Translations under genes and position numbers: made by a program
The notes under the pieces: generated by a model
What the model was told of the DNA's origin: nothing
The model's database searches: none
What the model saw: only the letters and a program-made list of their open reading frames with translations
Part shown: positions 25,961 through 35,118 of the stretch, piece after piece
Layout: each line of letters starts with the position of its first letter
Position numbering within the stretch: the first letter of the stretch is position 1
Source of the DNA: Candidatus Methylomirabilota bacterium
Lineage (GTDB): Bacteria > Methylomirabilota > Methylomirabilia > Rokubacteriales > CSP1-6
Assembly: GCA_035315345.1 (NCBI GenBank)
Contig: DATFYA010000045.1
Coordinates: 30,761 to 94,760 of the forward strand
Length of the DNA stretch: 64,000 bases
Direction: 5' to 3'

Positions 25961-25969
25961 CATGACGGT

Positions 25970-25987
25970 ATTGGACCTTGGTCCCAT
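25970..25987. promoter_or_regulatory. DosR-box-like operator, copy 7
   Basis: Sequence ATTGGACCTTGGTCCCAT. It sits right after the sulfatase remnant and 130 nt before ATG 26118, so it probably drives the membrane-anchored unknown and the pqi genes behind it. Confidence 0.75.
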
Positions 25988-26117
25988 AGCTCGTGGCCCT
26001 CGTTCTTGACACCATGCCGCCGGGACGAGTCGACCGTCCTAGTCCTTGAGCGTCGGCTCCCGCTGGCCTTACAAGACCACACTCCGGACCTATGCCGGCC
26101 TGGAATAGAAAGGTGAT

Positions 26118-26582
26118 ATGAGCAGGGCCAGGGTCCTGAAGCGCTCCGACCGCCGCTCCGTCTCGCCGACGATCGGGCGCCGAGGCGTTCTCGTCGCGGC
26201 GGGCATCGTGCTGGCGGTCGCAATTCTTGCCATCCTCTTCGCGCTTCGCGGGGGAGACCAGCGAGTCGCGGGCGCCGATCCCGGACTCGCCGCGCTGACC
26301 GGCCGGTGGCTCCGTCTCGACGGTGGGTACGTCCTCGAGATCCGGGTAGCCGACGGCGCGGTCGAGGCGACGTATCTCAACCCCCGCCCGATCAACGTGG
26401 CCCGGGCCGAAGCGACGCGCCAGGGGTCGACGGTGAAGCTCCTCGTCGAGCTCCGCGCTCCCGGCTACCCCGGCAGCACCTACACGCTGTCCTACAACGC
26501 GAAGCGGGACGAGCTCGGTGGGGAATACTTTCAGGCGGCCCTGGGGCAAACGTTCCTCGTGTCATTTCAGCGCATGAAGTAG
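26118..26582 (+). CDS. Membrane-anchored protein of unknown function
   Basis: A 154-residue protein with a basic N-terminus, one membrane helix (~25-43: LVAAGIVLAVAILAILFAL) and a beta-rich outside domain of about 100 residues (LTGRWLRLDGGYVLEIRV). It looks like a small lipocalin-like or DUF-type periplasmic domain, but I cannot name it. It lies 12 nt before the pqiA-like genes in the same direction and may belong to that envelope system. Confidence 0.7.
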   Translation: MSRARVLKRSDRRSVSPTIGRRGVLVAAGIVLAVAILAILFALRGGDQRVAGADPGLAALTGRWLRLDGGYVLEIRVADGAVEATYLNPRPINVARAEATRQGSTVKLLVELRAPGYPGSTYTLSYNAKRDELGGEYFQAALGQTFLVSFQRMK

Positions 26583-26594
26583 GAGGCGTCATCT

Positions 26595-27236
26595 GTGAGC
26601 CGCGCGCAAGATCTGGAGACGGCGGCCTGCCACGGCTGCGATCTGCTCCAGCGCATCCCGCGGCTGCCTCCCGGCGGCAAGGCGCGCTGCCGACGCTGTG
26701 GCGAGACGCTGGCCACGCGTCCGGCCGATCCGCTCGATCGTCCGCTCGCCCTCACCCTCGCGGCGGCGGTGGCGTTTGTCGTGGCCAATTCGATCCCGTT
26801 GATGAGCCTCGCGGTGGTCGGGCGCTCGGCCAGCACGACGGTGATCGGCGGCGCCTACGAGATGTGGGTCAAGGGCTTTCCGGGGACCGCGGTCACGGTG
26901 GCATTCTGCGTCGTGCTGGCGCCGGCGGTCTACATCGCGTTCATGCTGACCGTCCTGCTCGCGGCGCGACGCCCGCCCGCGCCCCACTGGGTGGCCGAGC
27001 TGATGCGCTGGGCCGACGTCATGCAGCCCTGGTCGATGAACGAGGTGATGCTGCTCGGCGTGCTGGTGTCGCTGATCAAGATCGCGGAGCTCGCGACGGT
27101 GACGCCGGACGTGGGGATGTTCGCGCTCGGCGCGCTGATCGGTCTGCTGCCCGCGATCATGGTGAGCTTCGACCCCGAGGAGATCTGGCAGCGCGTCGAG
27201 TGGGCCGACGGGACGTACCACCCGAAGGCGGCGTGA
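26595..27236 (+). CDS. pqiA: PqiA-like membrane protein, first half-size copy
   Basis: A 213-residue protein, half the length of E. coli PqiA. It has an N-terminal zinc ribbon (CHGCDLL, then CRRCGE) and about four membrane helices, as in one repeat of PqiA. By family knowledge PqiA works with PqiB and PqiC in lipid movement between the two membranes. A second half-size copy follows at once and overlaps by 1 nt, so the duplicated E. coli gene is here split in two. The start at GTG 26595 follows an aggaggcg ribosome site. Confidence 0.85.
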   Translation: MSRAQDLETAACHGCDLLQRIPRLPPGGKARCRRCGETLATRPADPLDRPLALTLAAAVAFVVANSIPLMSLAVVGRSASTTVIGGAYEMWVKGFPGTAVTVAFCVVLAPAVYIAFMLTVLLAARRPPAPHWVAELMRWADVMQPWSMNEVMLLGVLVSLIKIAELATVTPDVGMFALGALIGLLPAIMVSFDPEEIWQRVEWADGTYHPKAA

Positions 27237-27877
27237 TGGCAGCGGTGGCCCTGAGCGGGGCCGAGGCCGGCCTCGTCTCCTGCGAGACATGCCGGCTGCT
27301 GTCGCGACCGGCCGACCCGTCGGACCCCGGCTACTGCCCGCGCTGCGGGGCGGAGCTGGTCTGGCGGCGCCGCAACTCGATCCAGTATGCCTGGGCGTTC
27401 CTGGTCGCCGCGGCGATCTGCTACATTCCGGCCAACGTCCTGCCGGTGCTTCACACCAACACGGTGACGGGATCCGAGGCCGACACCATCATGAGCGGGG
27501 TGATCTTCCTGTACACCTCGGGCTCGTGGCCGCTCGCCCTGGTCGTGCTGGTCGCCAGCGTGATGATCCCCCTCGGGAAGCTCATCGCGCTGGCCTACCT
27601 GCTGATCACGGTGCAGCGGGGCTCGGTCCGGAGCAACCGCGATCGGAGCCGGCTGTACCGGATGATCGAGATCATCGGTCGGTGGTCGATGCTGGACGTG
27701 TTCGTCGACACCTTCACGGTTGCGCTCGTGCAGCTGCAGCCGCTCATGTCGGTGGAGCCGGGGCCCGGGGTGGTCTTCTTCATGGCGGTGGTGATCCTGA
27801 CCGTCATCGCGGTGCGGTGCTTCGATCCTCGCCTGATCTGGGACGCCGGCCGCCGCTGGGAGGTGAGTCATGCCTGA
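27236..27877 (+). CDS. pqiA: PqiA-like membrane protein, second half-size copy
   Basis: A 213-residue protein with zinc ribbon CETCRLL and CPRCGAEL, then four helices (for example YAWAFLVAAAICYIPANVLP) and the typical SMLDVFVDTFTVALVQL segment. It equals the other half of a full-length PqiA. Its ATG overlaps the previous stop and its 3' end overlaps pqiB by 8 nt, showing a single compact operon. Role as for the first copy. Confidence 0.87.
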   Translation: MAAVALSGAEAGLVSCETCRLLSRPADPSDPGYCPRCGAELVWRRRNSIQYAWAFLVAAAICYIPANVLPVLHTNTVTGSEADTIMSGVIFLYTSGSWPLALVVLVASVMIPLGKLIALAYLLITVQRGSVRSNRDRSRLYRMIEIIGRWSMLDVFVDTFTVALVQLQPLMSVEPGPGVVFFMAVVILTVIAVRCFDPRLIWDAGRRWEVSHA

Positions 27878-29576
27878 GCCCGTCGATCGCGGCGATCTGC
27901 CGCAGGCCACCGTGTCGCGCCCGCGGCGGACGAAGATCTCGGTTGTGTGGATCATCCCGATCCTGGCCGCGGTGATCGGCCTCGGCATCGCCATCCAGCG
28001 GCTCATGACCGAGGGGCCGACCGTCACCATCGTGTTCAGGAATGCGGAGGGTATCGAGGCCGGCAAGACGTTCGTCAAGTACAAGGACGTGAACATCGGG
28101 CACGTGTCCTCGGTGGTGCTGACCGACGGCTACGGCAAGGTGGAAGTGACCGCGAAGATCACGAAGAGCGCCGCCGGCCTGATGGTGGAGGATGCCAAGT
28201 TCTGGGTCGTCTCGCCCCGGATCACCCTCAGCGGCATCTCCGGGCTCGGCACCCTGCTGTCCGGGAACTACATCGGGCTGCAGCCCGGCCAGTCGACCAA
28301 GAGCCAGCGGCACTTCACCGGCCTCGATGAGGCTCCCGTCAGCACGGGCCAGCCGGGCAAGGCCTTCCATCTCAAGGCCAGTGACCTGGGATCGCTGGGC
28401 ACCGGGGCGCCCGTCTACTACCGTCGCCTGCAGGCCGGTCAGGTCATCACGTACGATCTCGCCCCCGACGGCAAGAACATCGACATCACCGTATTCGTCA
28501 ATGCGCCCTACGACAAGTACGTGACCCACGAGACGCGGTTCTGGAACGCGAGCGGTCTGGACGTCACGCTCGGGGCGGGCGGAGTGGACGTGCGCACCGA
28601 AGGCCTGGTCGCGCTGCTCGCCGGCGGCCTCGCGTTCGACACGCCCCCGTACGTGCCGGCCAGCGCCCCGGCGGACGCGAACGCGTGGTTCTCCCTCCAC
28701 CGCGACCGCGCCGAGGCGATGAAGCAGCCCGACACCATCAGCCGCCGCTATGTCCTTTACTTCAACGAGACGGTGAGGGGACTATCGGTTGGCGCGCCCG
28801 TGCTCTTGTTCGGCCTGCCGGCAGGCGAGGTGGTCGACGTCGGTCTGAGCGTGGACATGATCACCGGCTCGATGCGCCCCCGCGTCGTCATCACGTTCTT
28901 CCCGGAGCGGCTCGTGGAGCGGGTCACTCCGGCCGGCCAGCAGGCCGCGCTCAAGGCCCTGGTGGAAGGCGATGCGCACACCCGCCTCGCCTTCGTGAAG
29001 CGCGAGGTGGAGGAGCGAGGGCTGCGAGCTCAGCTGCGCAGCGGCAATCTCATCACCGGGCAGCTTTTCGTCGCGGTGGACCGGTTCCCGAACGCACCCC
29101 GGGCGAAGGTCGACTGGAGCAAGGATCCGCTGGATCTGCCGGTGGTGGCGAGCACGGTTCCGGATCTGGAGGCCAAGCTCACGAGCATCCTCGCGAAGCT
29201 CGACCGCCTGCCCCTCGACGCGATCGGCAAGGAGCTGGAGAGCACGGTGACCAGCGCCAGCAAGCTCATGGCCTCCGTGGACGCGACGCTCGTGCCAGAG
29301 CTGAAGAACACGGTGGATAGTGCGAACCAGCTCCTCGGCGCGGTGGACCACCAGCTCGGGGTGACGCTCGACGAGGCGCGCCGGGTGCTCGCCTCGGCCG
29401 ATCGCGTCCTCAAGAACACCGACACCACCCTCGTCGGCACCGAGGCTCCGGCCCAGCAGGAGCTCCGCGACGCACTCCAGGAGATCGTGCGCGCCGCGCG
29501 CGCGGTCCGGGTGCTCGCCGACTATCTGGAGCGACATCCCGAATCGCTGATCCGTGGGAAGAACGGGGCTCAGTGA
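27870..29576 (+). CDS. pqiB: PqiB-like MCE protein
   Basis: A 568-residue protein with one N-terminal membrane helix (~20-40: ISVVWIIPILAAVIGLGIAI) and MCE/MlaD domains (the first with TIVFRNAEGIEAGKTFVKYK at ~50; another from ~290), followed by a helical C-terminus (~430-560) that in relatives forms a needle spanning the periplasm. It is close in length to E. coli PqiB. By family knowledge it forms hexameric lipid tunnels with PqiA and PqiC. Confidence 0.9.
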   Translation: MPEPVDRGDLPQATVSRPRRTKISVVWIIPILAAVIGLGIAIQRLMTEGPTVTIVFRNAEGIEAGKTFVKYKDVNIGHVSSVVLTDGYGKVEVTAKITKSAAGLMVEDAKFWVVSPRITLSGISGLGTLLSGNYIGLQPGQSTKSQRHFTGLDEAPVSTGQPGKAFHLKASDLGSLGTGAPVYYRRLQAGQVITYDLAPDGKNIDITVFVNAPYDKYVTHETRFWNASGLDVTLGAGGVDVRTEGLVALLAGGLAFDTPPYVPASAPADANAWFSLHRDRAEAMKQPDTISRRYVLYFNETVRGLSVGAPVLLFGLPAGEVVDVGLSVDMITGSMRPRVVITFFPERLVERVTPAGQQAALKALVEGDAHTRLAFVKREVEERGLRAQLRSGNLITGQLFVAVDRFPNAPRAKVDWSKDPLDLPVVASTVPDLEAKLTSILAKLDRLPLDAIGKELESTVTSASKLMASVDATLVPELKNTVDSANQLLGAVDHQLGVTLDEARRVLASADRVLKNTDTTLVGTEAPAQQELRDALQEIVRAARAVRVLADYLERHPESLIRGKNGAQ

Positions 29577-30163
29577 TGCGACCCGGCGCCGCCATCGCTG
29601 CCCTCTGCACCCTGGCCGGGTTGGTGGCCGGATGCGGATCCACGCCGGCGTCGCGCTTCTATACGCTGAGCGGGACCGTGACGGCCGCCCCGGCGGCAAC
29701 GCCATTGCCAGTCTCGCTGGCGGTCGGGCCGGTCTCGGTGCCGGGCACCGTCGATCGCCCGCAGATCGTGGTGAACACGGGTGCCAACCAGGTGGAGGTC
29801 GACGAGTTCAATCGCTGGGCGTCGCCCCTGCAGAGCAACATCTCCCGGGCGGTGGCGGAGAATCTGGTCGCGTTGCTCGGAGCCCCGCGGGTCACGCAAA
29901 CCCTCGGGGTGGACTCGGACTTCCGCGTGGCGATCGAGGTGCAGCGCTTCGAATCGACGCCGGGTGACTCGGCGATGCTGGACGCAGCCTGGCTGGTGCG
30001 ACGGGTGAAGGACGGCAAGATCGAGACGGGACGCACCACGGTGCGGGAGCCGGTAGCGCAGCGGGGCTACGACGCGCTCGTGGCCGCCCACAGCCGCGCG
30101 ATCGGGCGCCTCAGCCAGGACATCGCGAACACGGTGCGGACGCTGGACAGTGTTCCGCGCTAG
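29576..30163 (+). CDS. pqiC: PqiC-like outer-membrane lipoprotein
   Basis: A 195-residue lipoprotein. I prefer ATG 29576, which overlaps the pqiB stop by 1 nt; GTG 29573 adds one residue. The lipobox is GLVAGCGS, followed by RFYTLSG, the hallmark of the PqiC/YmbA (ABC-transport auxiliary) family. It ends with a VRTLDS segment. By family knowledge it receives the PqiB needle at the outer membrane and completes the pqiA-pqiA-pqiB-pqiC operon. Confidence 0.87.
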   Translation: MRPGAAIAALCTLAGLVAGCGSTPASRFYTLSGTVTAAPAATPLPVSLAVGPVSVPGTVDRPQIVVNTGANQVEVDEFNRWASPLQSNISRAVAENLVALLGAPRVTQTLGVDSDFRVAIEVQRFESTPGDSAMLDAAWLVRRVKDGKIETGRTTVREPVAQRGYDALVAAHSRAIGRLSQDIANTVRTLDSVPR

Positions 30164-30179
30164 AATGCGGAGCCAGAAC

Positions 30180-30410
30180 ATGCTCAAGGTCGTCACGCTG
30201 CTGATCCTGCTCGGAGTGCTCGCCGGCTGCGCCTCGTCTGCGTCCGACGAGTGGGCGAAGCCGGGCGGGACCAAGGAGCAGGCCAACAAGGACTCGGCGG
30301 ACTGCCTCTTCGACGCCCAGACCATGCGCGGCGCCGGCGCCGCCATGACGGTGGATCAGGTGCAATACCGGCAGTGCATGGTGAACAAGGGCTACACGTC
30401 GAACAAGTAG
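30180..30410 (+). CDS. Small lipoprotein of unknown function
   Basis: A 76-residue protein starting at ATG 30180 (ggag ribosome site 8 nt before) with lipobox GVLAGCAS (Cys ~17). The mature part has two further cysteines (DCLF, QCMV) that may pair. It closely follows pqiC (16 nt) and may be a late gene of that operon. No family recognised. Confidence 0.6.
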   Translation: MLKVVTLLILLGVLAGCASSASDEWAKPGGTKEQANKDSADCLFDAQTMRGAGAAMTVDQVQYRQCMVNKGYTSNK

Positions 30411-30443
30411 CGGCGTCGAGGCAAGCCGCGGGCTACGCGATGG

Positions 30444-30872
30444 CTATTTGACCCAGGTCTGGGTGCGGTAGAAGACGCCAAGGTAGCCGCGGACCTTCAG
30501 CGTGCCGCCCTCTTCCCAGACCTCGGCCTTGTAGACCTTGCCGTCGTCCGGGTCGAGGATGGTGCCGCCCTTGTAGCGATCCTTGTCGGGACTCAAGCCC
30601 TTGATGATCACGAGCCCGACGATCGGTTGGTCCTTGTCCTCGCCGGTGCAGGCGCTGCACTTCTTGCGCTGGCCCTGCGCGTTGACGGCGTCGGTCAGGC
30701 CGACGATCTTGCCGAAGAGCTTGCCGCCCTGCTCGTAGAGCTCGACCTCGGAGACGACCTTGCCGGTCTTCTCGTCGACAGTCTTCCACTTGCCGGCCGG
30801 CGACTCGGCCGCGAAGGCGAGGGAAGCGGTGAGAAGGCCGGTCAGCGTCCCGACGAGCAGCGATCGCCTCAT
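30444..30872 (-). CDS. DUF2147 secreted protein
   Basis: A 142-residue protein with a signal peptide (TASLAFAAES) and the DUF2147 pattern: GKWKTVDEKTGKVVSEVELY, a KCSACTG pair, VGLVIIKGL, GTILDPDDGKVYKAEVW and KVRGYLG near the end. Members are periplasmic or outer-membrane lipocalin-like proteins without a known reaction. It is the last gene of a minus-strand series that starts at 32382, its start lying 2 nt downstream of the preceding gene's stop. Confidence 0.85.
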   Translation of the reverse strand: MRRSLLVGTLTGLLTASLAFAAESPAGKWKTVDEKTGKVVSEVELYEQGGKLFGKIVGLTDAVNAQGQRKKCSACTGEDKDQPIVGLVIIKGLSPDKDRYKGGTILDPDDGKVYKAEVWEEGGTLKVRGYLGVFYRTQTWVK

Positions 30873-30874
30873 GA

Positions 30875-31246
30875 CTACTGCTTGCGCAGGGTCACGTTCG
30901 CGACGTTGATCCCGTTGATCTTGCCGGTCATCTGATTGCCGGTCACGGTCAGCCAGCCGCTCGACGGCGACTCGAGCCGGATCGTGTTCCCCGACACCAT
31001 CCCGCTGACATTCGCCACGTTGTTGACCACGGGGCCGGTCACGTTGAAGTCGCCGCTCACGACCGATCCGCTCTGCTTCAGGGTTCCCCGAACGTCCCCC
31101 GATCCCACGCTCACGTTCTCGTAGGCCCACGTGCCAATCCAGGTGCCGGTCACGTCGACACTCGGCGGGGCGGCCGGTCCCGACGACGCGCAGGCGGTCA
31201 CCGCGATCATCGTGCTCACGAGCAGCAGTCCGAGGGTGGCCTTCAT
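30875..31246 (-). CDS. Small lipoprotein of unknown function
   Basis: A 123-residue lipoprotein with lipobox MIAVTACAS (Cys ~19). The mature part is beta-rich and Thr/Ser/Asn/Gly-rich, with a GTWIGTW opening and a SGNTIRLESPSSGWLTVTGN block. The pattern resembles small lipocalin-like domains but no family can be named. It abuts the DUF2147 gene. Confidence 0.7.
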   Translation of the reverse strand: MKATLGLLLVSTMIAVTACASSGPAAPPSVDVTGTWIGTWAYENVSVGSGDVRGTLKQSGSVVSGDFNVTGPVVNNVANVSGMVSGNTIRLESPSSGWLTVTGNQMTGKINGINVANVTLRKQ

Positions 31247-31277
31247 GATGGGCCTCCTTCGTGGAGCGGTGCGTGCA

Positions 31278-31835
31278 TCACTTGTTGATCTTGCTGATCT
31301 TGGAGCCCTGGATCCCGAGTCCGGCCATCAGTCCTTTCTGGTCGAAGAAGATCGCGTACATGTCACTCTGCAGCGTGGTGGAGGTGAACGCGGTCGCGGC
31401 ACCGGTATCGAGCACGGCGATGCTCGGCCCGGTGCCGAGCTCGAAGCCGCCGCTCTTGTTCAGGTATTCGAGGGCGGAAGCGGTCATGAAGAACAGCGCA
31501 TAGCCGAATTTCTGGACCCCGGCCTGCAGGCCGTACGAGGCCGCGACCGAGTTGTAGTAACCGATCGTCTTGCCCTTCTGGCGAAGGGCTCCGTCGCCGT
31601 ACTGCGCTCCAAACATGAAGCCGGCCTTGTAGATGCTGGGGAACACGAGGACCGCCTTGGCCCGATTGGTGAGCTCCTTCGCCTTGGGATCCTGGGCGTA
31701 GAGGTCCCGCAGGGCTCGGTCGACGTCGCGGTTGATCTCCGCCGCGCTGGCCGCGAACGCGGGTCGCGTCGTCGTCGTCAGTCCGATGGCGAGCACCACC
31801 GCGAGGAGGCCCGCTCCGAGTCGAGTGTTGAACAT
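31278..31835 (-). CDS. SYLF/YSC84-domain secreted lipid-binding protein
   Basis: A 185-residue protein with a signal peptide (TTRPAFAAS) and a SYLF (DUF500/YSC84) domain: AKAVLVFPSIYKAGFMFGAQYGDG, a YYNSVAASYGLQAGVQKFGYALFF block and GPSIAVLDTG. SYLF domains bind phosphoinositides or other lipids in eukaryotes; bacterial members are exported. It sits in a minus-strand group of envelope proteins. Confidence 0.87.
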   Translation of the reverse strand: MFNTRLGAGLLAVVLAIGLTTTTRPAFAASAAEINRDVDRALRDLYAQDPKAKELTNRAKAVLVFPSIYKAGFMFGAQYGDGALRQKGKTIGYYNSVAASYGLQAGVQKFGYALFFMTASALEYLNKSGGFELGTGPSIAVLDTGAATAFTSTTLQSDMYAIFFDQKGLMAGLGIQGSKISKINK

Positions 31836-31878
31836 CGTCCGCTCTCCCGCGATTACCGACAGGTTGAGGTGGCCCAGC

Positions 31879-32382
31879 TCACTTGACGAGGGGAATCTGC
31901 TTGGCGAGTTCGAAGTTCACCAGGGCCCGGAGCTTGTTCTCGACCTGATAGAGCCGGGCGACCTTCTTGGCGGGCAGCACCTTCTCGAATCGCGGGACGT
32001 AGGATTTGAGGATCGCGACGTGACTCGCCTCGAGGGCCAGGTAGTCGTTCAGGAGCGTGGTGGCGGTGGCGTCGCTCATCGACTCGTAGGACTTTGCGAA
32101 GCGATCGATCATCGCGAGCATCTTGTCGTAGTGGGCGACCATGTCGCTCTGGTACGCGTTGTAGATCGGCCAGAACGTCTTCGCCTCACCCTCGGTCAGC
32201 GCGAGCGCGTCCGAGATGAGCAGCCGCTTGTCCGCTCGCGCCTTCTCCCGGAGGAGATCCATCTGGTCCGCCGGCTGGCCGGCCGGCTTGTCCGCGGGCT
32301 TGTCCTGCGCCCACGTCACGCCGTGCGTGAAACCGGTCAGGACCGCTCCGATCAACAACAGGCAACAGGCTCGACGTCCCAT
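31879..32382 (-). CDS. Secreted Spy/CpxP-like helical protein
   Basis: A 167-residue exported protein starting at ATG 32382 (signal peptide ending at GVTWAQDK). The mature part is almost wholly helical with an ALTEGEAKTFWPIYNAYQSD segment, reminiscent of Spy/CpxP periplasmic chaperones though without the strict LTxxQ motif. It is the first gene of the minus-strand group and has an operator copy 87 nt upstream. A stress-chaperone role is a guess by analogy. Confidence 0.6.
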   Translation of the reverse strand: MGRRACCLLLIGAVLTGFTHGVTWAQDKPADKPAGQPADQMDLLREKARADKRLLISDALALTEGEAKTFWPIYNAYQSDMVAHYDKMLAMIDRFAKSYESMSDATATTLLNDYLALEASHVAILKSYVPRFEKVLPAKKVARLYQVENKLRALVNFELAKQIPLVK

Positions 32383-32468
32383 CGGTGGCGCTCCCTTCGG
32401 CCGGCACGAAGCGGTGTACGGCGACTCTTCCAACCAGGGAGTATGGCGAAAGCAGTCAGCCGGGCCTA

Positions 32469-32486
32469 GTGGGACTTTGGTCCTAT
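32469..32486. promoter_or_regulatory. DosR-box-like operator, copy 8
   Basis: Sequence GTGGGACTTTGGTCCTAT. It stands between divergent genes: 87 nt from the Spy-like start at 32382 and 26 nt before ATG 32513 of the permease. The GGGACTTTGGTCC core is the copy most like the classical DosR box. Confidence 0.8.
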
Positions 32487-32512
32487 ACCCCCGTTCCCGC
32501 CTCTGTGTTTCC

Positions 32513-33598
32513 ATGCGGTCCGTGACCGAGGGGAGAGCCACGCTCCCGACGTGGGACGTCACCCGGATTCTCCTCGCCGTGCTCGCCCTGGGCGGGCTGA
32601 TCGCGGCGAGCCTCTGGGTGCTGCGGCCGTTTCTCCCGGCGCTGATCTGGGCCACCATGATCGTGGTGGCGACCTGGCCGGCCATGCGCGCGGCCCAGCG
32701 GCGGCTGGCGGGCCGGCGCGCTCTCGCGGTGGCCCTGATGACGGTGGCGATGCTGGTCATCGTCATCGCCCCGATCGCGGTGGCCATCGTCGTGGTGGTG
32801 GACCACGCGGACGAAGTCGTGGAGTGGTCGAAGGGCGTGGTCGTGGGCGCGGCGAGCGGTCCGCCGGTGTGGGTCAGCGGCCTGCCGCTCGTGGGCCAGA
32901 GGCTCGCGGGGGAGTGGGGCAAGCTCGCCGCCGGCCGGCCCGAGGACATCGCCGCCCAGATCGGTCCCTATCTCCGGGCGATCGGCGCCTGGATCGTCTT
33001 CAAGGCGGGGAGCCTGGGGCTGCTGCTCCTCGACCTGGTCCTCACCGTGATCATCGCGGCCATCCTGTACGCGCACGGCGAGCTCGTCGCCGACGGGGTG
33101 CGCGCCTTCGCGCGCCGCCTGGCCGGCGACGCGGGGGACCAGGTGGTGATCCTGTCCGGGCAGGCCATCCGCGCCGTCGCGCTGGGCATCGTGGTGACGG
33201 CTTTGGTGCAGTCGGTGATCGGCGGGATCGGCCTCGCCATCACCGGGGTGCCGTATCCGGTCCTCCTGACCGCCGTGATGTTCCTGCTCGCGGTCGCTCA
33301 GATCGGCGCGGGGCCGGTGCTCTTCGGCGCGGTCATCTGGCTCTACTGGAGGGACCAGACGCTGTGGGCCATCGTGATGCTCATCTGGTCCGTCATCACC
33401 GTCAGCTTCGACAACGTCCTGCGCCCGGTGCTGATCAAGCGGGGCGCCGACCTGCCGCTCGTCCTCATCTTCGCGGGAGTGCTCGGGGGGCTCGTCGCCT
33501 TCGGGATCGTCGGCCTGTTCGTCGGTCCGGTCGTGCTCGCGGTCACCTACACGCTGCTCGTGGCGTGGGTGGCCCGCCCCGGAGAGCCGAGAGGCTGA
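32513..33598 (+). CDS. AI-2E family membrane permease
   Basis: A 361-residue protein with about eight membrane helices in the AI-2E exporter/PerM pattern: WVLRPFLPALIWATMIVVATWP at the N-terminus, an extracytoplasmic loop (~100-150), and the C-terminal SFDNVLRPVLIKRGADLPLVLIF block that is the family hallmark. Members include the AI-2 exporter TqsA and Na+/H+ antiporters of the UPF0118 group. The start is ATG 32513. The operator copy 26 nt upstream places it in the proposed regulon. Substrate unknown. Confidence 0.87.
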   Translation: MRSVTEGRATLPTWDVTRILLAVLALGGLIAASLWVLRPFLPALIWATMIVVATWPAMRAAQRRLAGRRALAVALMTVAMLVIVIAPIAVAIVVVVDHADEVVEWSKGVVVGAASGPPVWVSGLPLVGQRLAGEWGKLAAGRPEDIAAQIGPYLRAIGAWIVFKAGSLGLLLLDLVLTVIIAAILYAHGELVADGVRAFARRLAGDAGDQVVILSGQAIRAVALGIVVTALVQSVIGGIGLAITGVPYPVLLTAVMFLLAVAQIGAGPVLFGAVIWLYWRDQTLWAIVMLIWSVITVSFDNVLRPVLIKRGADLPLVLIFAGVLGGLVAFGIVGLFVGPVVLAVTYTLLVAWVARPGEPRG

Positions 33599-33738
33599 CC
33601 GTTTCCCCCTCGGCCACGAGTGGTGGAGCTACGGCGCGGAGAAATTTCCGATTTCCATCGGGACTTCGCGAATCCGGCCGGTTCACAGTGACCCCGATCA
33701 CGGCCGAATCGACACGGCCGCCGAGGGGAGGGAGTCCA

Positions 33739-35091
33739 ATGACCGTTACGATCCAGACCGTGCGTGGCCGGCGCTGGACTCGAGCGCTGGTGAGCGGCCT
33801 CCTGATCGGCGCGCTGCTGGGCGCGCGCCCGGCCGGGGCCGACGACGCACCGCCGCCCCCGCCGGTGCCTTCGCCGATCGAGGCCTTGTTCCAGCCGGTC
33901 AGGGAGAAGGTGCGGACCCTGCCGTGGTCGTTCCTGGCCGACACCGACCTGCGCTTGCACTTCCGCAGCTACTATTTCAACCGCACCAACCCCAACGACA
34001 CCGTCAACGAGGCGTGGGCCTTCGGCGGCTGGGTCAGCTATCAGTCCGGCTGGCTGCTCGATACCTTCGCCATGGGCGCGACCCTGTACGGCTCGGCCCC
34101 GCTCTATGCCCCGGATGACCGCGACGGCACGCTCCTGCTCAACACCGGGCAGCAGGGCTACTACGTGCCCGGCGAGGCCTGGGGGGCGCTGCGATACAAG
34201 GACTACGCCCTGCTCAAGGGCTACCGGCAGCTGGTCGAGCAGGGCTACATCAACCCGCAGGACAACCGGATGACCCCCAACACCTTCGAGGGTGTCACCC
34301 TCGGAGGCAAGGTCGGCTGGCTGCAGTACCTCGCGGGCTTCCTCTGGCAGATCAAGGCCCGGAACTCCGACGAGTTCGTCAGCATGTCGGAGAAGGCGGG
34401 AGCGGTCAACAGCGACGACGGCGTCGGGCTGGCCGGAGTGCGGCTGACGCCGATCCCCAATCTCCGCATCGACGTGAGCAACCAGTACGGCGTCAACACC
34501 TTCAACACCGTCTACGGCGAAGCCGACTACGTCCACACGCTCAGCGAGGACTGGAAGCTCCGGGTTGGCGCGCAGTTCACCGACCAGCGGGCGGTGGGCG
34601 ATGCCTTGCTGGCTCCGGCCGACGGCCGGTACTGGGCCACCCAGCAGGGCGGCGCGCGCGTGCAGGCCACGTGGCGCGACATCACGCTGACGACGGCCTT
34701 CTCCATCACCGGGGCGGGCAACACCATCCAGAGCCCATGGGGGACCTTCCCCGGATACCTGTCCATGATCGACCAGGACTTCAACCGGGCGCGGGAGAAG
34801 GCCATCCTGATCGGCGCCGCCTACGTCCTGCCCGGGTCGATCGTGCAGGGGCTCAGCGCCAACGCCAACGTCGTCTACGGGTGGGATGCGATCAACCCGT
34901 CCACCCGGCAGAAGGCGCCGAATCAGGCCGAGTACGATCTCACCGTGGACTGGCGGCCGGCGTGGCGGGAGCCCGGCTTCCTCAAGGGCATGTGGTTCCG
35001 GGCCCGCTCGGCCATCCTCGACCAGCAGAACGCCGGCACTCTCGGCTACCAGTTCCGTCTCATCCTCAACTGGGAGCGGGACCTGATCTAG
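33739..35091 (+). CDS. OprD-like outer-membrane porin
   Basis: A 450-residue protein with a signal peptide (LLGARPAGADDA) and beta-barrel strands throughout. The LRLHFRSYYFNRTNPN opening, AWAFGGWVSYQSGWLLDTFA and the GLSANANVVYGWDAINP segments follow the OprD family; the protein ends with NWERDLI. An agggagggag ribosome site precedes the ATG. OprD porins pass basic amino acids or small carboxylates. It lies 27 nt before aspT, so it probably admits aspartate or another acid for that system. Confidence 0.82.
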   Translation: MTVTIQTVRGRRWTRALVSGLLIGALLGARPAGADDAPPPPPVPSPIEALFQPVREKVRTLPWSFLADTDLRLHFRSYYFNRTNPNDTVNEAWAFGGWVSYQSGWLLDTFAMGATLYGSAPLYAPDDRDGTLLLNTGQQGYYVPGEAWGALRYKDYALLKGYRQLVEQGYINPQDNRMTPNTFEGVTLGGKVGWLQYLAGFLWQIKARNSDEFVSMSEKAGAVNSDDGVGLAGVRLTPIPNLRIDVSNQYGVNTFNTVYGEADYVHTLSEDWKLRVGAQFTDQRAVGDALLAPADGRYWATQQGGARVQATWRDITLTTAFSITGAGNTIQSPWGTFPGYLSMIDQDFNRAREKAILIGAAYVLPGSIVQGLSANANVVYGWDAINPSTRQKAPNQAEYDLTVDWRPAWREPGFLKGMWFRARSAILDQQNAGTLGYQFRLILNWERDLI

Positions 35092-35118
35092 TGTCGATCC
35101 TCGTGAACGGAGGCCTCC

